The notes under the pieces were generated by a model. The model worked only from the letters and a program-made list of their open reading frames with translations. It was not told the DNA's origin and made no database searches. The translations under genes and the position numbers were made by a program. From CAYLPU01 sp964385635 (GTDB lineage Bacteria; Chloroflexota; Anaerolineae; B4-G1), in assembly GCA_964385635.1 (NCBI GenBank), contig CAYLPU010000005.1:1-64000 (forward strand): 64,000 nucleotides of DNA, in the 5' to 3' direction. Below, in pieces: positions 57,184 to 64,000 of this stretch (the first letter of the stretch is position 1; each line of letters opens with the position of its first letter).

Positions 57184-59694
57184 TTAGCTCCTCCGCACGC
57201 AAATCTGATAATCCTCTTCCACCTCCAACTGCCCCTCGTCGCCCAGCTCCTCGAAGTTGAACCCACCCTTCTCGTACAAGACTCGTCCAAACTCGTACAA
57301 CCCAGCCCGCCGGCACTGGCGGATCCAATCGGCGGCGGTGGCGACGTTGGCCGGGCAGTCCCGCTCGTGCGGGGGGACGCCCTCCAGCAGCGCCCTGGCA
57401 AAACGCTTGATGCGGCGCAGCGTGCCGCTGGTGCGCAGCGCCTCTTTCTGGGCCCGCTCTTCGTCGTTGACCGGAGGTCGCCAGGTGCCCTCAGGAGTCT
57501 TGAAAAAGTACTCCGGCAGCCAGTCCGCCAGCAAGCGACGGGGCTTGTCCTGCACAGGCAGGTATTGCTCGAACAGATCGGAGTAGTGGACACCTTCGCC
57601 AGCGAAGAAACCGCCGGAGAAACCGGGTTCTTTCTGAATAACCCGGTTTCTTTCCCCCTCCCACATAAACGCCTCCAACCGCGCCGCCGCTGCCGTCTCC
57701 TTGACGCTCTCGGCCTCGTCCACCTGGTCAGCGGTCTCCAACAGATACCAGCGCGACCCCCCTCCTGCTCCCCCCTGCGAGGGGGGAGTGATCACCTCCT
57801 CGGCTACGCTATGCAGGAGTTCGTCAAAGTTGTGGCGCTCGAATTCACCCTTGCGCACCATGCGGGAGACCAGTTCATCGTAGAGACGGTCAGCGGGGCT
57901 GCCAGGGTGGGCTTCCAGGGCCTCGCGCAGGATGATGCGCGCCTTCTCGGCGAAGGTGGCGGCATCCTCATCGCCGAAGAGGGTAAGTTGGGCAATCAGC
58001 TCACCGGGGCGCGGCTTGCGGAAGTTGATGACCAGGTCACGGCGGGTGACTTTTTCGGCCATCAATTGGTTGTATGTTTTTTGATCTGTGTCAATAAACA
58101 GGGCCGAGTCGGATTGCTCTGGAATAAAACTGACTTCAGTCATCAAGTCTTGAACGAGTTGCCAAGTGCCCTCACTGGTGTCGTGATAACAAAGTGAAAG
58201 CCAATGACCAGGTTTGAGCACGCGGTAACATTCGCTCATTGCCTGACGCAGGAGTTCTGCCCAATCCGCATCAGTCTTGCCTCGTATTCTGTTGACAATG
58301 ATTTCGTCACTGTGCCATCTTGTATTTAGATCAAGCCAAGCTTCTATGGGGAATGTCAATTCCCCATATTGGACTTTGTCAGCGTAAGGAGGGTCAGTGA
58401 AAATATAGTCAACACTATTGGTACTTATTGAACCAAGATTGGTTGCCGATTGAGTTGAAATAAGAAATGGGGAGTCGTAGACGAGTCCTGATTTTGCCTC
58501 AACAATTTTATTAGATTTTCTCTCATAACTCATCAAAACGTGCCTTTCTGCATAAATCTGAGGGCAGTAGAAAGTTCCTGAGATACCACCACCGCCACCA
58601 AAAGCCGGTTGTCGTTTTGATACGTAATCAAGAATTCCAGTTAAGCAAAACTTCAAGGTGTCATTACCATTCACCAGTCTTCGAATCGCTGCCAACGCCC
58701 ACAAATTGCGCTTGGTGAACAACTCGGCCACGGTGCGAAAATTGCTCGTCCCTGCGCGCCACTTGTCACCCCAAGGCTCCGTATCGGACTCGACGTTCAT
58801 CATGCGGTGCGGGGGATACCAGTGAGGGATCTCCCTGGCCTCAATCTCGCGCAGCTTGCCCAGGTCGTACTTCTCAAAGAAGGCGCGCTTCTTGGGATCA
58901 GGGTCGTTGTGGCGGCGTTCACCCCGCTTGGGTTTGCACCCTTCTTCGCACAGGTAACTAACCAGCACTGGCACAGGATCAAAACGTTGACTGCGGGTGC
59001 TGATCTCTTCCTCGTATCCCCTGGCATAGCAATAGGGACAGACTCTGATCTTCTTAGGCTTGCCTTTGGCTGTCTGGCCCATCGCCTCCACGCAGTCAAA
59101 CAACGGCATCTTCTCCAGGCAGCGGGGACATTGAAAGACGTAAGAGTAGACGGTGTAACCCGTCGTCGCCCGACCATCACAACGGTCGCAGCGGGTCTCG
59201 TACAGCCAGTCTATCTCCGGCTTGACCCTGGCCTGCAGTTCCTCGAAGGCGCGCTGCAATTCGTCCACGTCCACCGGGGTGCAGTAGTTCTTGGTGATGA
59301 AAGTGGCCGCCGGGGAGAGGTCAATGGCGATGGCAGCGCAACCTTCCATCAGCGCAGCCAGCGCAGTGCCACCGGAACCGCAAAAGGGGTCCAGCACCAG
59401 GTCGCCCGGTTGGGTGTAGTGACGGATGTACTGGCGGATGGCGTCGTGAGGTTTCTTGGACCAGTAGGTGTGCATGTTGTAGATGGCCGTGGCCTTGGTG
59501 GTGGTGATCGGCCGGTCGAAGGGAGGGACGTCGTAGTCGTCGGTCTCGGGATCGTAGGGTCTGGCGTGCTCCTCCACAAACCGGCGCAGGTTGGGATTGG
59601 GACCGGAGGAGTAGTATCCCTCCGGCATCCGGGGGATCTCGCGTTTGAAAAATGATGATTGTTGAGCCGATGTTCCTTTTCTGGTTCTGGGCAT
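57184..59694 (-). CDS. Zinc-ribbon DNA methyltransferase of the BREX island
   Basis: 836 residues. SAM motif LDPFCGSGGT at 101-110, catalytic TDPPY at 433-437, giving an N6-adenine or N4-cytosine methylase. Between them are paired cysteines: C169/C172 with C189/C192, C219/C222 and C249/C253, i.e. zinc ribbons. This fits the COG1743-like class rather than the ~1200-residue PglX of type I BREX. It would mark host DNA as self. Two in-frame repeat insertions lie in the C-terminal region: a G/C-rich repeat at 57755-57790 (PPSQGGAGGGS) and a full island palindrome at 57618-57651. Confidence 0.9.
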   Translation of the reverse strand: MPRTRKGTSAQQSSFFKREIPRMPEGYYSSGPNPNLRRFVEEHARPYDPETDDYDVPPFDRPITTTKATAIYNMHTYWSKKPHDAIRQYIRHYTQPGDLVLDPFCGSGGTALAALMEGCAAIAIDLSPAATFITKNYCTPVDVDELQRAFEELQARVKPEIDWLYETRCDRCDGRATTGYTVYSYVFQCPRCLEKMPLFDCVEAMGQTAKGKPKKIRVCPYCYARGYEEEISTRSQRFDPVPVLVSYLCEEGCKPKRGERRHNDPDPKKRAFFEKYDLGKLREIEAREIPHWYPPHRMMNVESDTEPWGDKWRAGTSNFRTVAELFTKRNLWALAAIRRLVNGNDTLKFCLTGILDYVSKRQPAFGGGGGISGTFYCPQIYAERHVLMSYERKSNKIVEAKSGLVYDSPFLISTQSATNLGSISTNSVDYIFTDPPYADKVQYGELTFPIEAWLDLNTRWHSDEIIVNRIRGKTDADWAELLRQAMSECYRVLKPGHWLSLCYHDTSEGTWQLVQDLMTEVSFIPEQSDSALFIDTDQKTYNQLMAEKVTRRDLVINFRKPRPGELIAQLTLFGDEDAATFAEKARIILREALEAHPGSPADRLYDELVSRMVRKGEFERHNFDELLHSVAEEVITPPSQGGAGGGSRWYLLETADQVDEAESVKETAAAARLEAFMWEGERNRVIQKEPGFSGGFFAGEGVHYSDLFEQYLPVQDKPRRLLADWLPEYFFKTPEGTWRPPVNDEERAQKEALRTSGTLRRIKRFARALLEGVPPHERDCPANVATAADWIRQCRRAGLYEFGRVLYEKGGFNFEELGDEGQLEVEEDYQICVRRS
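57618..57651. repeat. BREX-island palindrome, copy c, inside the methyltransferase gene
   Basis: GAAACCGGGTTCTTTCTGAA... ACCCGGTTTC, read in frame as about eleven residues (NRVIQKEPGFS) near residue 680-692 of the methyltransferase. Loop and right-arm bases differ slightly from other copies; the frame stays open. Confidence 0.88.
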
Positions 59695-59720
59695 AGTGAT
59701 TTTGCTCCTGGGACTGGGCG

Positions 59721-59754
59721 AGAAACCAGGTTTTTTCCGAAAAACCTGGTTTCT
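59721..59754. repeat. BREX-island palindrome, copy d (compensated variant)
   Basis: AGAAACCAGGTTTTTTCCG then AAAAACCTGGTTTCT. The G-to-A change in the left arm is matched by C-to-T in the right arm, so pairing is kept. Confidence 0.9.
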
Positions 59755-59763
59755 TGGCGGCGA

Positions 59764-59797
59764 AGAAACCGGGTTTTTTCTGGAAAACCCGGTTTCT
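59764..59797. repeat. BREX-island palindrome, copy e
   Basis: 34-bp palindrome 10 bases from copy d. Its last bases supply the TAG stop of RAYT 2 on the minus strand. Confidence 0.9.
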
Positions 59798-60374
59798 AGT
59801 CCTCATCAAACAACAAATGCTCCATAACCCTGGTATCCTGTTCACGGTACGAATCCACGAATTCCCGATAGGTCTGGCGAGAAGGAAACTGGGACAGGAC
59901 TACGTCGGGAACTGGCAAGGTGCCCTCGCGCAGGCCGACGTAGTCTTGGTAACTGGAAAAGACCCATTCCTCTGGCCGCGCTACCAGACCGGCGGCGACC
60001 GGGTTCATGTGGATGTAGCGTGACAGGTGCAACAGGTACTCGTTCTTATCCACCCAAGCGGCCTGAAAGCGACCCTGAAACAGGGGGCCGACGCGCCCTT
60101 GCTGCTTGTTGATGGCTTTGGTGTAGGATAGACTGAAAGGCTGCATGATGTGTTTACTCAGGTCGTCAGTCTTCAGGTAGATCAACAAGTGGTAATGGGT
60201 GGGCATCAGGCAATAGGCCAGGATGTCCACGAGTTCGGGCAGGAAGTAGTGTCTGAGACGCTTGAGGAAATAACCCCAGTTCTCGTCGCAGAAAAAGACA
60301 GGCTGGCGGTTGGCGCCCCGGTTGTATAGATGGTAGTAGTGGCCAGCGCGGAATTCGATCTTGCGGTAAGGCAC
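59796..60374 (-). mobile_element. REP-associated tyrosine transposase (RAYT 2)
   Basis: 192 residues of the Y1_Tnp family: HYYHLYNRGANRQPVFF, HUH motif LMPTHYHLLIYL, then GPLFQGRFQAAWVDKNEYLLHLSRYIHMNPVAAGL with the catalytic tyrosine, and EWVFSSYQDYVG. It is intact and distinct from RAYT 1. Copies d and e of the 34-bp palindrome lie at its 3' end and copy f 27 bases before its start, so it is the likely mobiliser of that palindrome family. Located between two BREX-island genes. Confidence 0.92.
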
Positions 60375-60400
60375 GGTTGCCTCCGGTCAAGAACTGGATT

Positions 60401-60434
60401 AGAAACCGGGTTTTTTCTGAAAAACCCGGTTTCT
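60401..60434. repeat. BREX-island palindrome, copy f
   Basis: Consensus 34-bp palindrome between RAYT 2 and the DUF2283 gene; arms AGAAACCGGGTT and AACCCGGTTTCT. Confidence 0.9.
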
Positions 60435-60440
60435 GGCAAG

Positions 60441-60809
60441 TCATACCACTGCCTGCAATGCGGCAGGAGTAAAGGTTTCGCTTAGCCGGCTTGCTGGCGG
60501 TTCCTGGCCATGTGCTTCCACCAACTGGAGGAAGCTTGTTACGGGAGTGCGTCGAAGTAGGGACATGGCCGTCTCCCGTACCTTGGCCGGGGCGCGAGCC
60601 AATCCCTCAAGCGGGAGAGGGACTTGAGCGCTTGCCTGCAGCAACGCGCGATAACTCAGCAACACCAGTCCAAGTGGTTCTTCTGTCTTGGGGTTATAGT
60701 AAAGCACGATGTTGTCCGAGAGTTCAACCCCTGTGTGAGTCTGTCCCTCGGTCTCGGCAAAAGTGACCGAGAGGATATCACCTTCTGTATCATAGTGTAT
60801 GTATTTCAT
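60441..60809 (-). CDS. DUF2283 protein with extension
   Basis: About 122 residues from the ATG at 60809; the frame extends to 60899 but the family begins at MKYIHYDTEGDILSVTFAE. The ~50-residue DUF2283 core (GVELSDNIVLYYNPKTEEPLGLVLLSYRALL) is followed by a C-terminal extension of unknown function. DUF2283 genes often neighbour toxin-antitoxin or mobile genes. No ribosome site is strong, so the start is uncertain. Confidence 0.72.
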   Translation of the reverse strand: MKYIHYDTEGDILSVTFAETEGQTHTGVELSDNIVLYYNPKTEEPLGLVLLSYRALLQASAQVPLPLEGLARAPAKVRETAMSLLRRTPVTSFLQLVEAHGQEPPASRLSETFTPAALQAVV

Positions 60810-60975
60810 TCCATCACCATCTTTCAACCAGATAGGCTGTGAGCACAAAGTTGTTAGCCGTGGAAAGGTGGGCCACTCGTAGTCATGCTGCATTGCCAAT
60901 CCCTTTCAGACCGATGCCCTCTGAACGCCTACACTTGGAAGTATAATACAATCGGAGGGGAGGGTCAACTGGACG

Positions 60976-61009
60976 AGAAACCGGGTTTTTTCTGAAAAAC
61001 CCGGTTTCT
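60976..61009. repeat. BREX-island palindrome, copy g
   Basis: Consensus 34-bp palindrome between the DUF2283 and nucleotidyltransferase genes. 60900-60975 upstream shows nothing else. Confidence 0.9.
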
Positions 61010-61029
61010 TGGGTCTCTTGCCCCAGGTC

Positions 61030-61299
61030 TCATAGCAGCACCTTGCCCCTGTTTTCAATGAGCCGGGTAAAACGGGTCGGCGGACTCAATGGGACAATGT
61101 CCAGAGATACCCCCAACTCTTCTTCAAGTCGCGCTCCCAACTCATACAACTTCCATCCAGTAACGCCCTCAAAAGCCAGGTCCAGGTCTCGGGCCTGTTC
61201 TGGGTCTTTAAGGGCGCTCCCAAAGAGAATCAGACGTGTAGCACCGTACACCCTCGCCAAAGCTACGGCCCTTGCAATCTGTCTATCAGTGATTGCCAT
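61030..61299 (-). CDS. Minimal nucleotidyltransferase (MNT-type)
   Basis: 89 residues. The motif LILFGSALKDPEQARDLDLAFEG is GS-x10-D-L-D, the nucleotidyltransferase metal and nucleotide site. MNT proteins usually pair with a HEPN toxin as antitoxin or AMPylator. No HEPN gene is adjacent, so it is orphan or its partner is lost or encoded elsewhere. It lies 30 bases after the ATPase gene, probably co-transcribed. Confidence 0.82.
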   Translation of the reverse strand: MAITDRQIARAVALARVYGATRLILFGSALKDPEQARDLDLAFEGVTGWKLYELGARLEEELGVSLDIVPLSPPTRFTRLIENRGKVLL

Positions 61300-61328
61300 C
61301 TTTTTCCCTCCCTGGTCTGTTGTTTGCT

Positions 61329-62777
61329 CTATCCATTTCCCTTCTCCCTTTTGCGCCCTTTGCGCTCTCTGTGGTTGGACGTTGCTTCGACGATGCGAGG
61401 CAGATCAAAAAGGAACAGGTCATCGCGCTGCGCAGCTTCCTCCTCGACCTGGGGCGTAAAGCCGCTGCGGGCGCAGAGGCCAAAGTACAGCCGTCGTGAG
61501 CCTATCTCCTTGCCGACCAGGCCGGCTTTACGTTCCAGATTGCGCAAGATGTCCACGCCAATAGGACGGCTGGTCCACTTGCACTCCACCAGCAACGCGC
61601 TGTCCTGCCCCACGGCGACACCGTCTATTTCCTCGTTGGCGCGCCACCAGCCACCGATCCGCAGGGGCAGGAAGGGCAATTCGCCCGCCAACCCCAAGCG
61701 CCACAGGAACTGGCGGCAAATCTCCTCAAAAACGGGCGCGGTGAACGAATCGAGTTGAGGAGTCACCAGGGCGTCGAGCGCCACCTGGGCCCCACCCCGT
61801 TCCAGCAGAGTGCGGTTGGGATGGACGAAGCGAAACCAGAAGCGGAAGAATTGATCTCGCAGCCGGTAGAGGCCACGACGGCTCTTGTGGGGTTTGTCCT
61901 CGGTGACCGGCACGACGCGCTCGACCAGCCGCAACCCCTGGAGAGTGTTGAGGTAGGAGGTGACGCCGTCCAGGCCAGTGGCTTGCTTGATCTCGTTGAG
62001 CCGGGTGCGGCCGGAGGCGATGGCCTCCAGGACGGCAAAGTAGTTGCGCGGTTCGCGCAGTTCTTGCTGGAGCAAAAAGCGCACCTCGTCGTAGAGAAAG
62101 GTGCCCCGGGTCAACACCTGCCGGCCGACGTTGGCCAGCAACGGCTGGGAGGCGGAGACCACACGCACGTAGGCGGGGACGCCGCCAAAGACGGCAAACG
62201 CCCGCACCTGGTCGGCCAGATCGTAGGCCGGAAAAAAGTCGCGGGCGTTGTGGAAGTCGAGGGGCTCCAGCAAGTATTGGGCGGTACGCCGGCCGTAGAG
62301 GGGCGCGTTATATCCCAGGACCGCCTCTTCCATCATGCCGACGTAGGAGCCGCAGAGGACCAGCATCAACTTGCTGTGTGCCAGGTTGCTATCCCAGATC
62401 CGCTGTAGCGTCGAGGCCAGGGGGGGATGGGCATCTACCAGGTAGGTGAACTCGTCCAGCACCACGACCAATCGTTCCGTTTGAGCGTGGTGGGCCAGCA
62501 GCAAGAAGATGTCCTGCCAGGAGGGGTAGACGGCGCTGGCGGCCTCGGGACCCAATAATTCGGTGTTGACGGCCATCGAGAAAGCAGCGCGCAATACTGG
62601 CTCTACGTCCAGGTCGGCCACAAAAAAGATGTGCCGTTTGCGTTTTTCCCTGCAGAACTGGGCCAGGAGTTCGGTCTTGCCCACCCGTCGCCGGCCGTAG
62701 AGGACAAAGAGCTCGGCCTGATTCGAGACATACCGTTCCTCCAACAGTTGTAGCTCTGCCTGACGGTTGATGAACAC
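61329..62777 (-). CDS. AAA ATPase with C-terminal DUF234 nuclease-like domain
   Basis: 482 residues. Walker A LYGRRRVGKTE at 25-35, Walker B RLVVVLDEFTY near 110, sensor-like LVLCGSYVGMMEE. After a helical winged region, the C-terminus has the DUF234 pattern ANEEIDGVAVGQDSALLVECKW (D...E-x-K), a PD-(D/E)XK-like nuclease core. Such archaeal-type ATPases are frequent in mobile and defence islands. The tail SNHRERKGRKREKGNG is encoded by a GCGCAAAGGGCGCAAAAGG-type repeat and is probably dispensable. Confidence 0.85.
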   Translation of the reverse strand: MFINRQAELQLLEERYVSNQAELFVLYGRRRVGKTELLAQFCREKRKRHIFFVADLDVEPVLRAAFSMAVNTELLGPEAASAVYPSWQDIFLLLAHHAQTERLVVVLDEFTYLVDAHPPLASTLQRIWDSNLAHSKLMLVLCGSYVGMMEEAVLGYNAPLYGRRTAQYLLEPLDFHNARDFFPAYDLADQVRAFAVFGGVPAYVRVVSASQPLLANVGRQVLTRGTFLYDEVRFLLQQELREPRNYFAVLEAIASGRTRLNEIKQATGLDGVTSYLNTLQGLRLVERVVPVTEDKPHKSRRGLYRLRDQFFRFWFRFVHPNRTLLERGGAQVALDALVTPQLDSFTAPVFEEICRQFLWRLGLAGELPFLPLRIGGWWRANEEIDGVAVGQDSALLVECKWTSRPIGVDILRNLERKAGLVGKEIGSRRLYFGLCARSGFTPQVEEEAAQRDDLFLFDLPRIVEATSNHRERKGRKREKGNG

Positions 62778-62833
62778 CTGGCACCTCTTTAGGAAATTGT
62801 GATTATGATAATCCTGATTTCCTTATTATACCA

Positions 62834-62915
62834 AGAAACCGGGTTTTTTCAAAGGCAAAGAAACCGGGGTTTTCAAAGCCAAGAAACCGGGTTTTGGGGA
62901 AAAAACCCGGTTTCT
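62834..62915. repeat. BREX-island palindrome cluster, copy h
   Basis: Two left-arm half copies (AGAAACCGGGTTTTTTC and AGAAACCGGGGTTTTC) followed by one full, inverted-loop copy (AGAAACCGGGTTTTGGGG / AAAAAACCCGGTTTCT). It lies between pglZ and the ATPase. Confidence 0.85.
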
Positions 62916-62922
62916 CCCGTGG

Positions 62923-64000
62923 CTAGGACTTGAGACCCTTGGGCACTTTGCCCATAAGCAGGTCGAGTTTGGAGTCAACGCGCCGATGCAGACGGGTAGG
63001 GTCGAGCTTGATCCGCACGTCGGCGGTTCTGCTGAGACGCACCGTCTCTTTCCCTTTCCCTTTCCCTTTCTCCTTCTCCTGGCGATAGGTCAGGAGAACC
63101 GTAACCGGCTGGACGACCATACCCTGACGCCGGTTGTCGTCCGTGATATCGTCCAGGCGGGGCTTCCAGCGCACGGTGTACGTGGTGCGTGCCCCACGAA
63201 AGACCTCCCTACGGGTGGGGATCTCATCCCGGCTGAAGGCTAACGTGACAGACATTTCAGGGAGCACGATCTGCATAGGTGCCACGGTAATCTCCAACTC
63301 CAGTTCCTCGCCTTCGCTGACGGATCCTGCCTGCTGGACACTTTCGATGAGCAGTGTCGGCTGTTCCGCCCGCCGAGGCCCCATGACGACCATCGGCACC
63401 ATACACTCGGCCAGGCTGAGGCCACCGTGGGTGTAGCGATCAGGAGCGCGATGTCCTTTCTTGCGGCGTAGAGTGACCCCGGGGCGCGGGAACAAGACGT
63501 AACGAATGGGGACGTTGGGCAATGTCTCACTGTGGGCGGGGATACCCATCACGCGGGCGTCAAACTCGATCACCCGCTTGTTACTCCTCCCCTCCATGTG
63601 GGCCGTGGTGCGGGCGTTGCGATACTTGACGTCGTGCGAGTCCGCCACAATCGCGTCGGGTATAGTCACGGTTCGCCTGGGCACCGGGACGAAGCCGTGA
63701 TCGCTGGTGATAAAGATCAGAGCATCGTCAGGCAACTCGCGCAGGACGCAACGCACGTCCTGGCGGATGATCTCGCGCACGGTGGTGTTGTAGATGAACG
63801 CCAGGTCCTGGGGGTTATTGTGCAGGTTCTTGTCGCTGAAGTTAAAGATGATGTATTCCAACTGGTCGGAGACGTAACGCACGGTCATGCCCGAAGCAAC
63901 CGTGTCGTCGTCGTGGACCACTTCAAAGCGGGGATTCAGCCCCAGGTGTTTCTTGAGCCAGGTTCTCAGTAAATCCAGTTCACTGGTAGCGGTGAACTCA
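62923..64000 (-). CDS. pglZ: BREX phosphatase-like protein PglZ (N-terminal part off window)
   Basis: 359 visible codons; the frame is open to 64000, so the GTG at 63921 is internal. Alkaline-phosphatase-superfamily signatures: ALIFITSDHGFVPVP, VHDDDTVASGM and RYTHGGLSLAECMVPMVVM, as in the C-terminal part of PglZ. PglZ is the hallmark protein present in all BREX types. A short Glu-Lys-Gly tract (EKEKGKGKGK) is encoded by a TTTCCC hexanucleotide repeat at 63049-63078. It continues rightwards, so further BREX genes are expected there. Confidence 0.9.
   Translation of the reverse strand, partial: EFTATSELDLLRTWLKKHLGLNPRFEVVHDDDTVASGMTVRYVSDQLEYIIFNFSDKNLHNNPQDLAFIYNTTVREIIRQDVRCVLRELPDDALIFITSDHGFVPVPRRTVTIPDAIVADSHDVKYRNARTTAHMEGRSNKRVIEFDARVMGIPAHSETLPNVPIRYVLFPRPGVTLRRKKGHRAPDRYTHGGLSLAECMVPMVVMGPRRAEQPTLLIESVQQAGSVSEGEELELEITVAPMQIVLPEMSVTLAFSRDEIPTRREVFRGARTTYTVRWKPRLDDITDDNRRQGMVVQPVTVLLTYRQEKEKGKGKGKETVRLSRTADVRIKLDPTRLHRRVDSKLDLLMGKVPKGLKS

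Noticed and set aside
57122..57328. N-terminal extension of the small AbiEii partner
   Set aside because: It passes through a palindrome and into the methyltransferase C-terminus; the GTG at 57121 has a good ribosome site.

Overview
The window looks like one scaffold from a G+C-rich bacterium, most likely a Chloroflexota (Anaerolineae-like) genome assembled from a metagenome. The hints are a fused glycyl-tRNA synthetase, canonical sigma-70-type promoters that sometimes sit so close to the start codon that the mRNA should be leaderless, lipoprotein ABC-transporter binding proteins, many short intergenic repeats, and a 100-N scaffold gap at 26853-26952. The phylum assignment is an inference from gene content; no rRNA is present to test it.

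Layout. 1-3907 (+): end of a branched-chain amino-acid ABC transporter (livH partial, livM, livG, livF). 4089-4717 (-): Doc-type toxin with antitoxin. 4905-9814 (-): fused glyQS behind a three-gene GHKL-ATPase/STAS-like/PIN cassette. 9963-13257 (-): recO, cdd, glmU, then four tRNA genes (Gln, Ile2-CAU, Gly, Pro). The CAU tRNA is split in its anticodon loop by a 268-nt group I intron. 13298-16831: two divergent genes, a zinc-ribbon/TPR/beta-propeller membrane protein and a metallophosphoesterase. 16887-24443 (-): exopolysaccharide cluster (glucose-1-phosphate thymidylyltransferase, CpsD-like kinase, two Wzz-like proteins, three glycosyltransferases, rfbD) with rnhB inside. 24500-27276: an unrecognised low-G+C gene and a REP-associated tyrosine transposase (RAYT) amid its hairpin repeats.

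27269-29666 (-): a tightly overlapping set, ssb, DUF3467, translin-like, and a membrane-anchored Cas4-like nuclease split over two frames at a TTGG repeat. 29792-48328: mainly nitrogen and amino-acid metabolism (glutamate dehydrogenase, a PEP/pyruvate-binding dikinase-like protein, gatB, a polar amino-acid ABC transporter aapJQMP, alr, a second liv operon, an aminotransferase). Three of these transcripts (gdhA, aapJ, livK) share a stand-alone perfect anti-Shine-Dalgarno complement in their 5' leaders. 48401-53958: PAS protein, DUF362 protein, a membrane glycosyltransferase and a lipoprotein transcribed divergently from apparently leaderless promoters, and an L,D-transpeptidase.

54048-64000 (-): a BREX-like phage-defence island cut by the right edge: brxL, an AbiEii-type nucleotidyltransferase pair, a zinc-ribbon DNA methyltransferase, a second RAYT, a DUF2283 protein, a minimal nucleotidyltransferase, an AAA/DUF234 ATPase and the C-terminal part of pglZ. 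A 34-bp palindrome, seen by eye only here, separates nearly every gene, supplies or abuts several stop codons, and lies in frame inside the methyltransferase. The second RAYT sits between copies and is the likely mobiliser.

A theme of the whole window is that short intergenic repeat families have entered reading frames without breaking them: three places in glyQS, two in the methyltransferase, one each in rfbD and pglZ, and the C-termini of several other genes.
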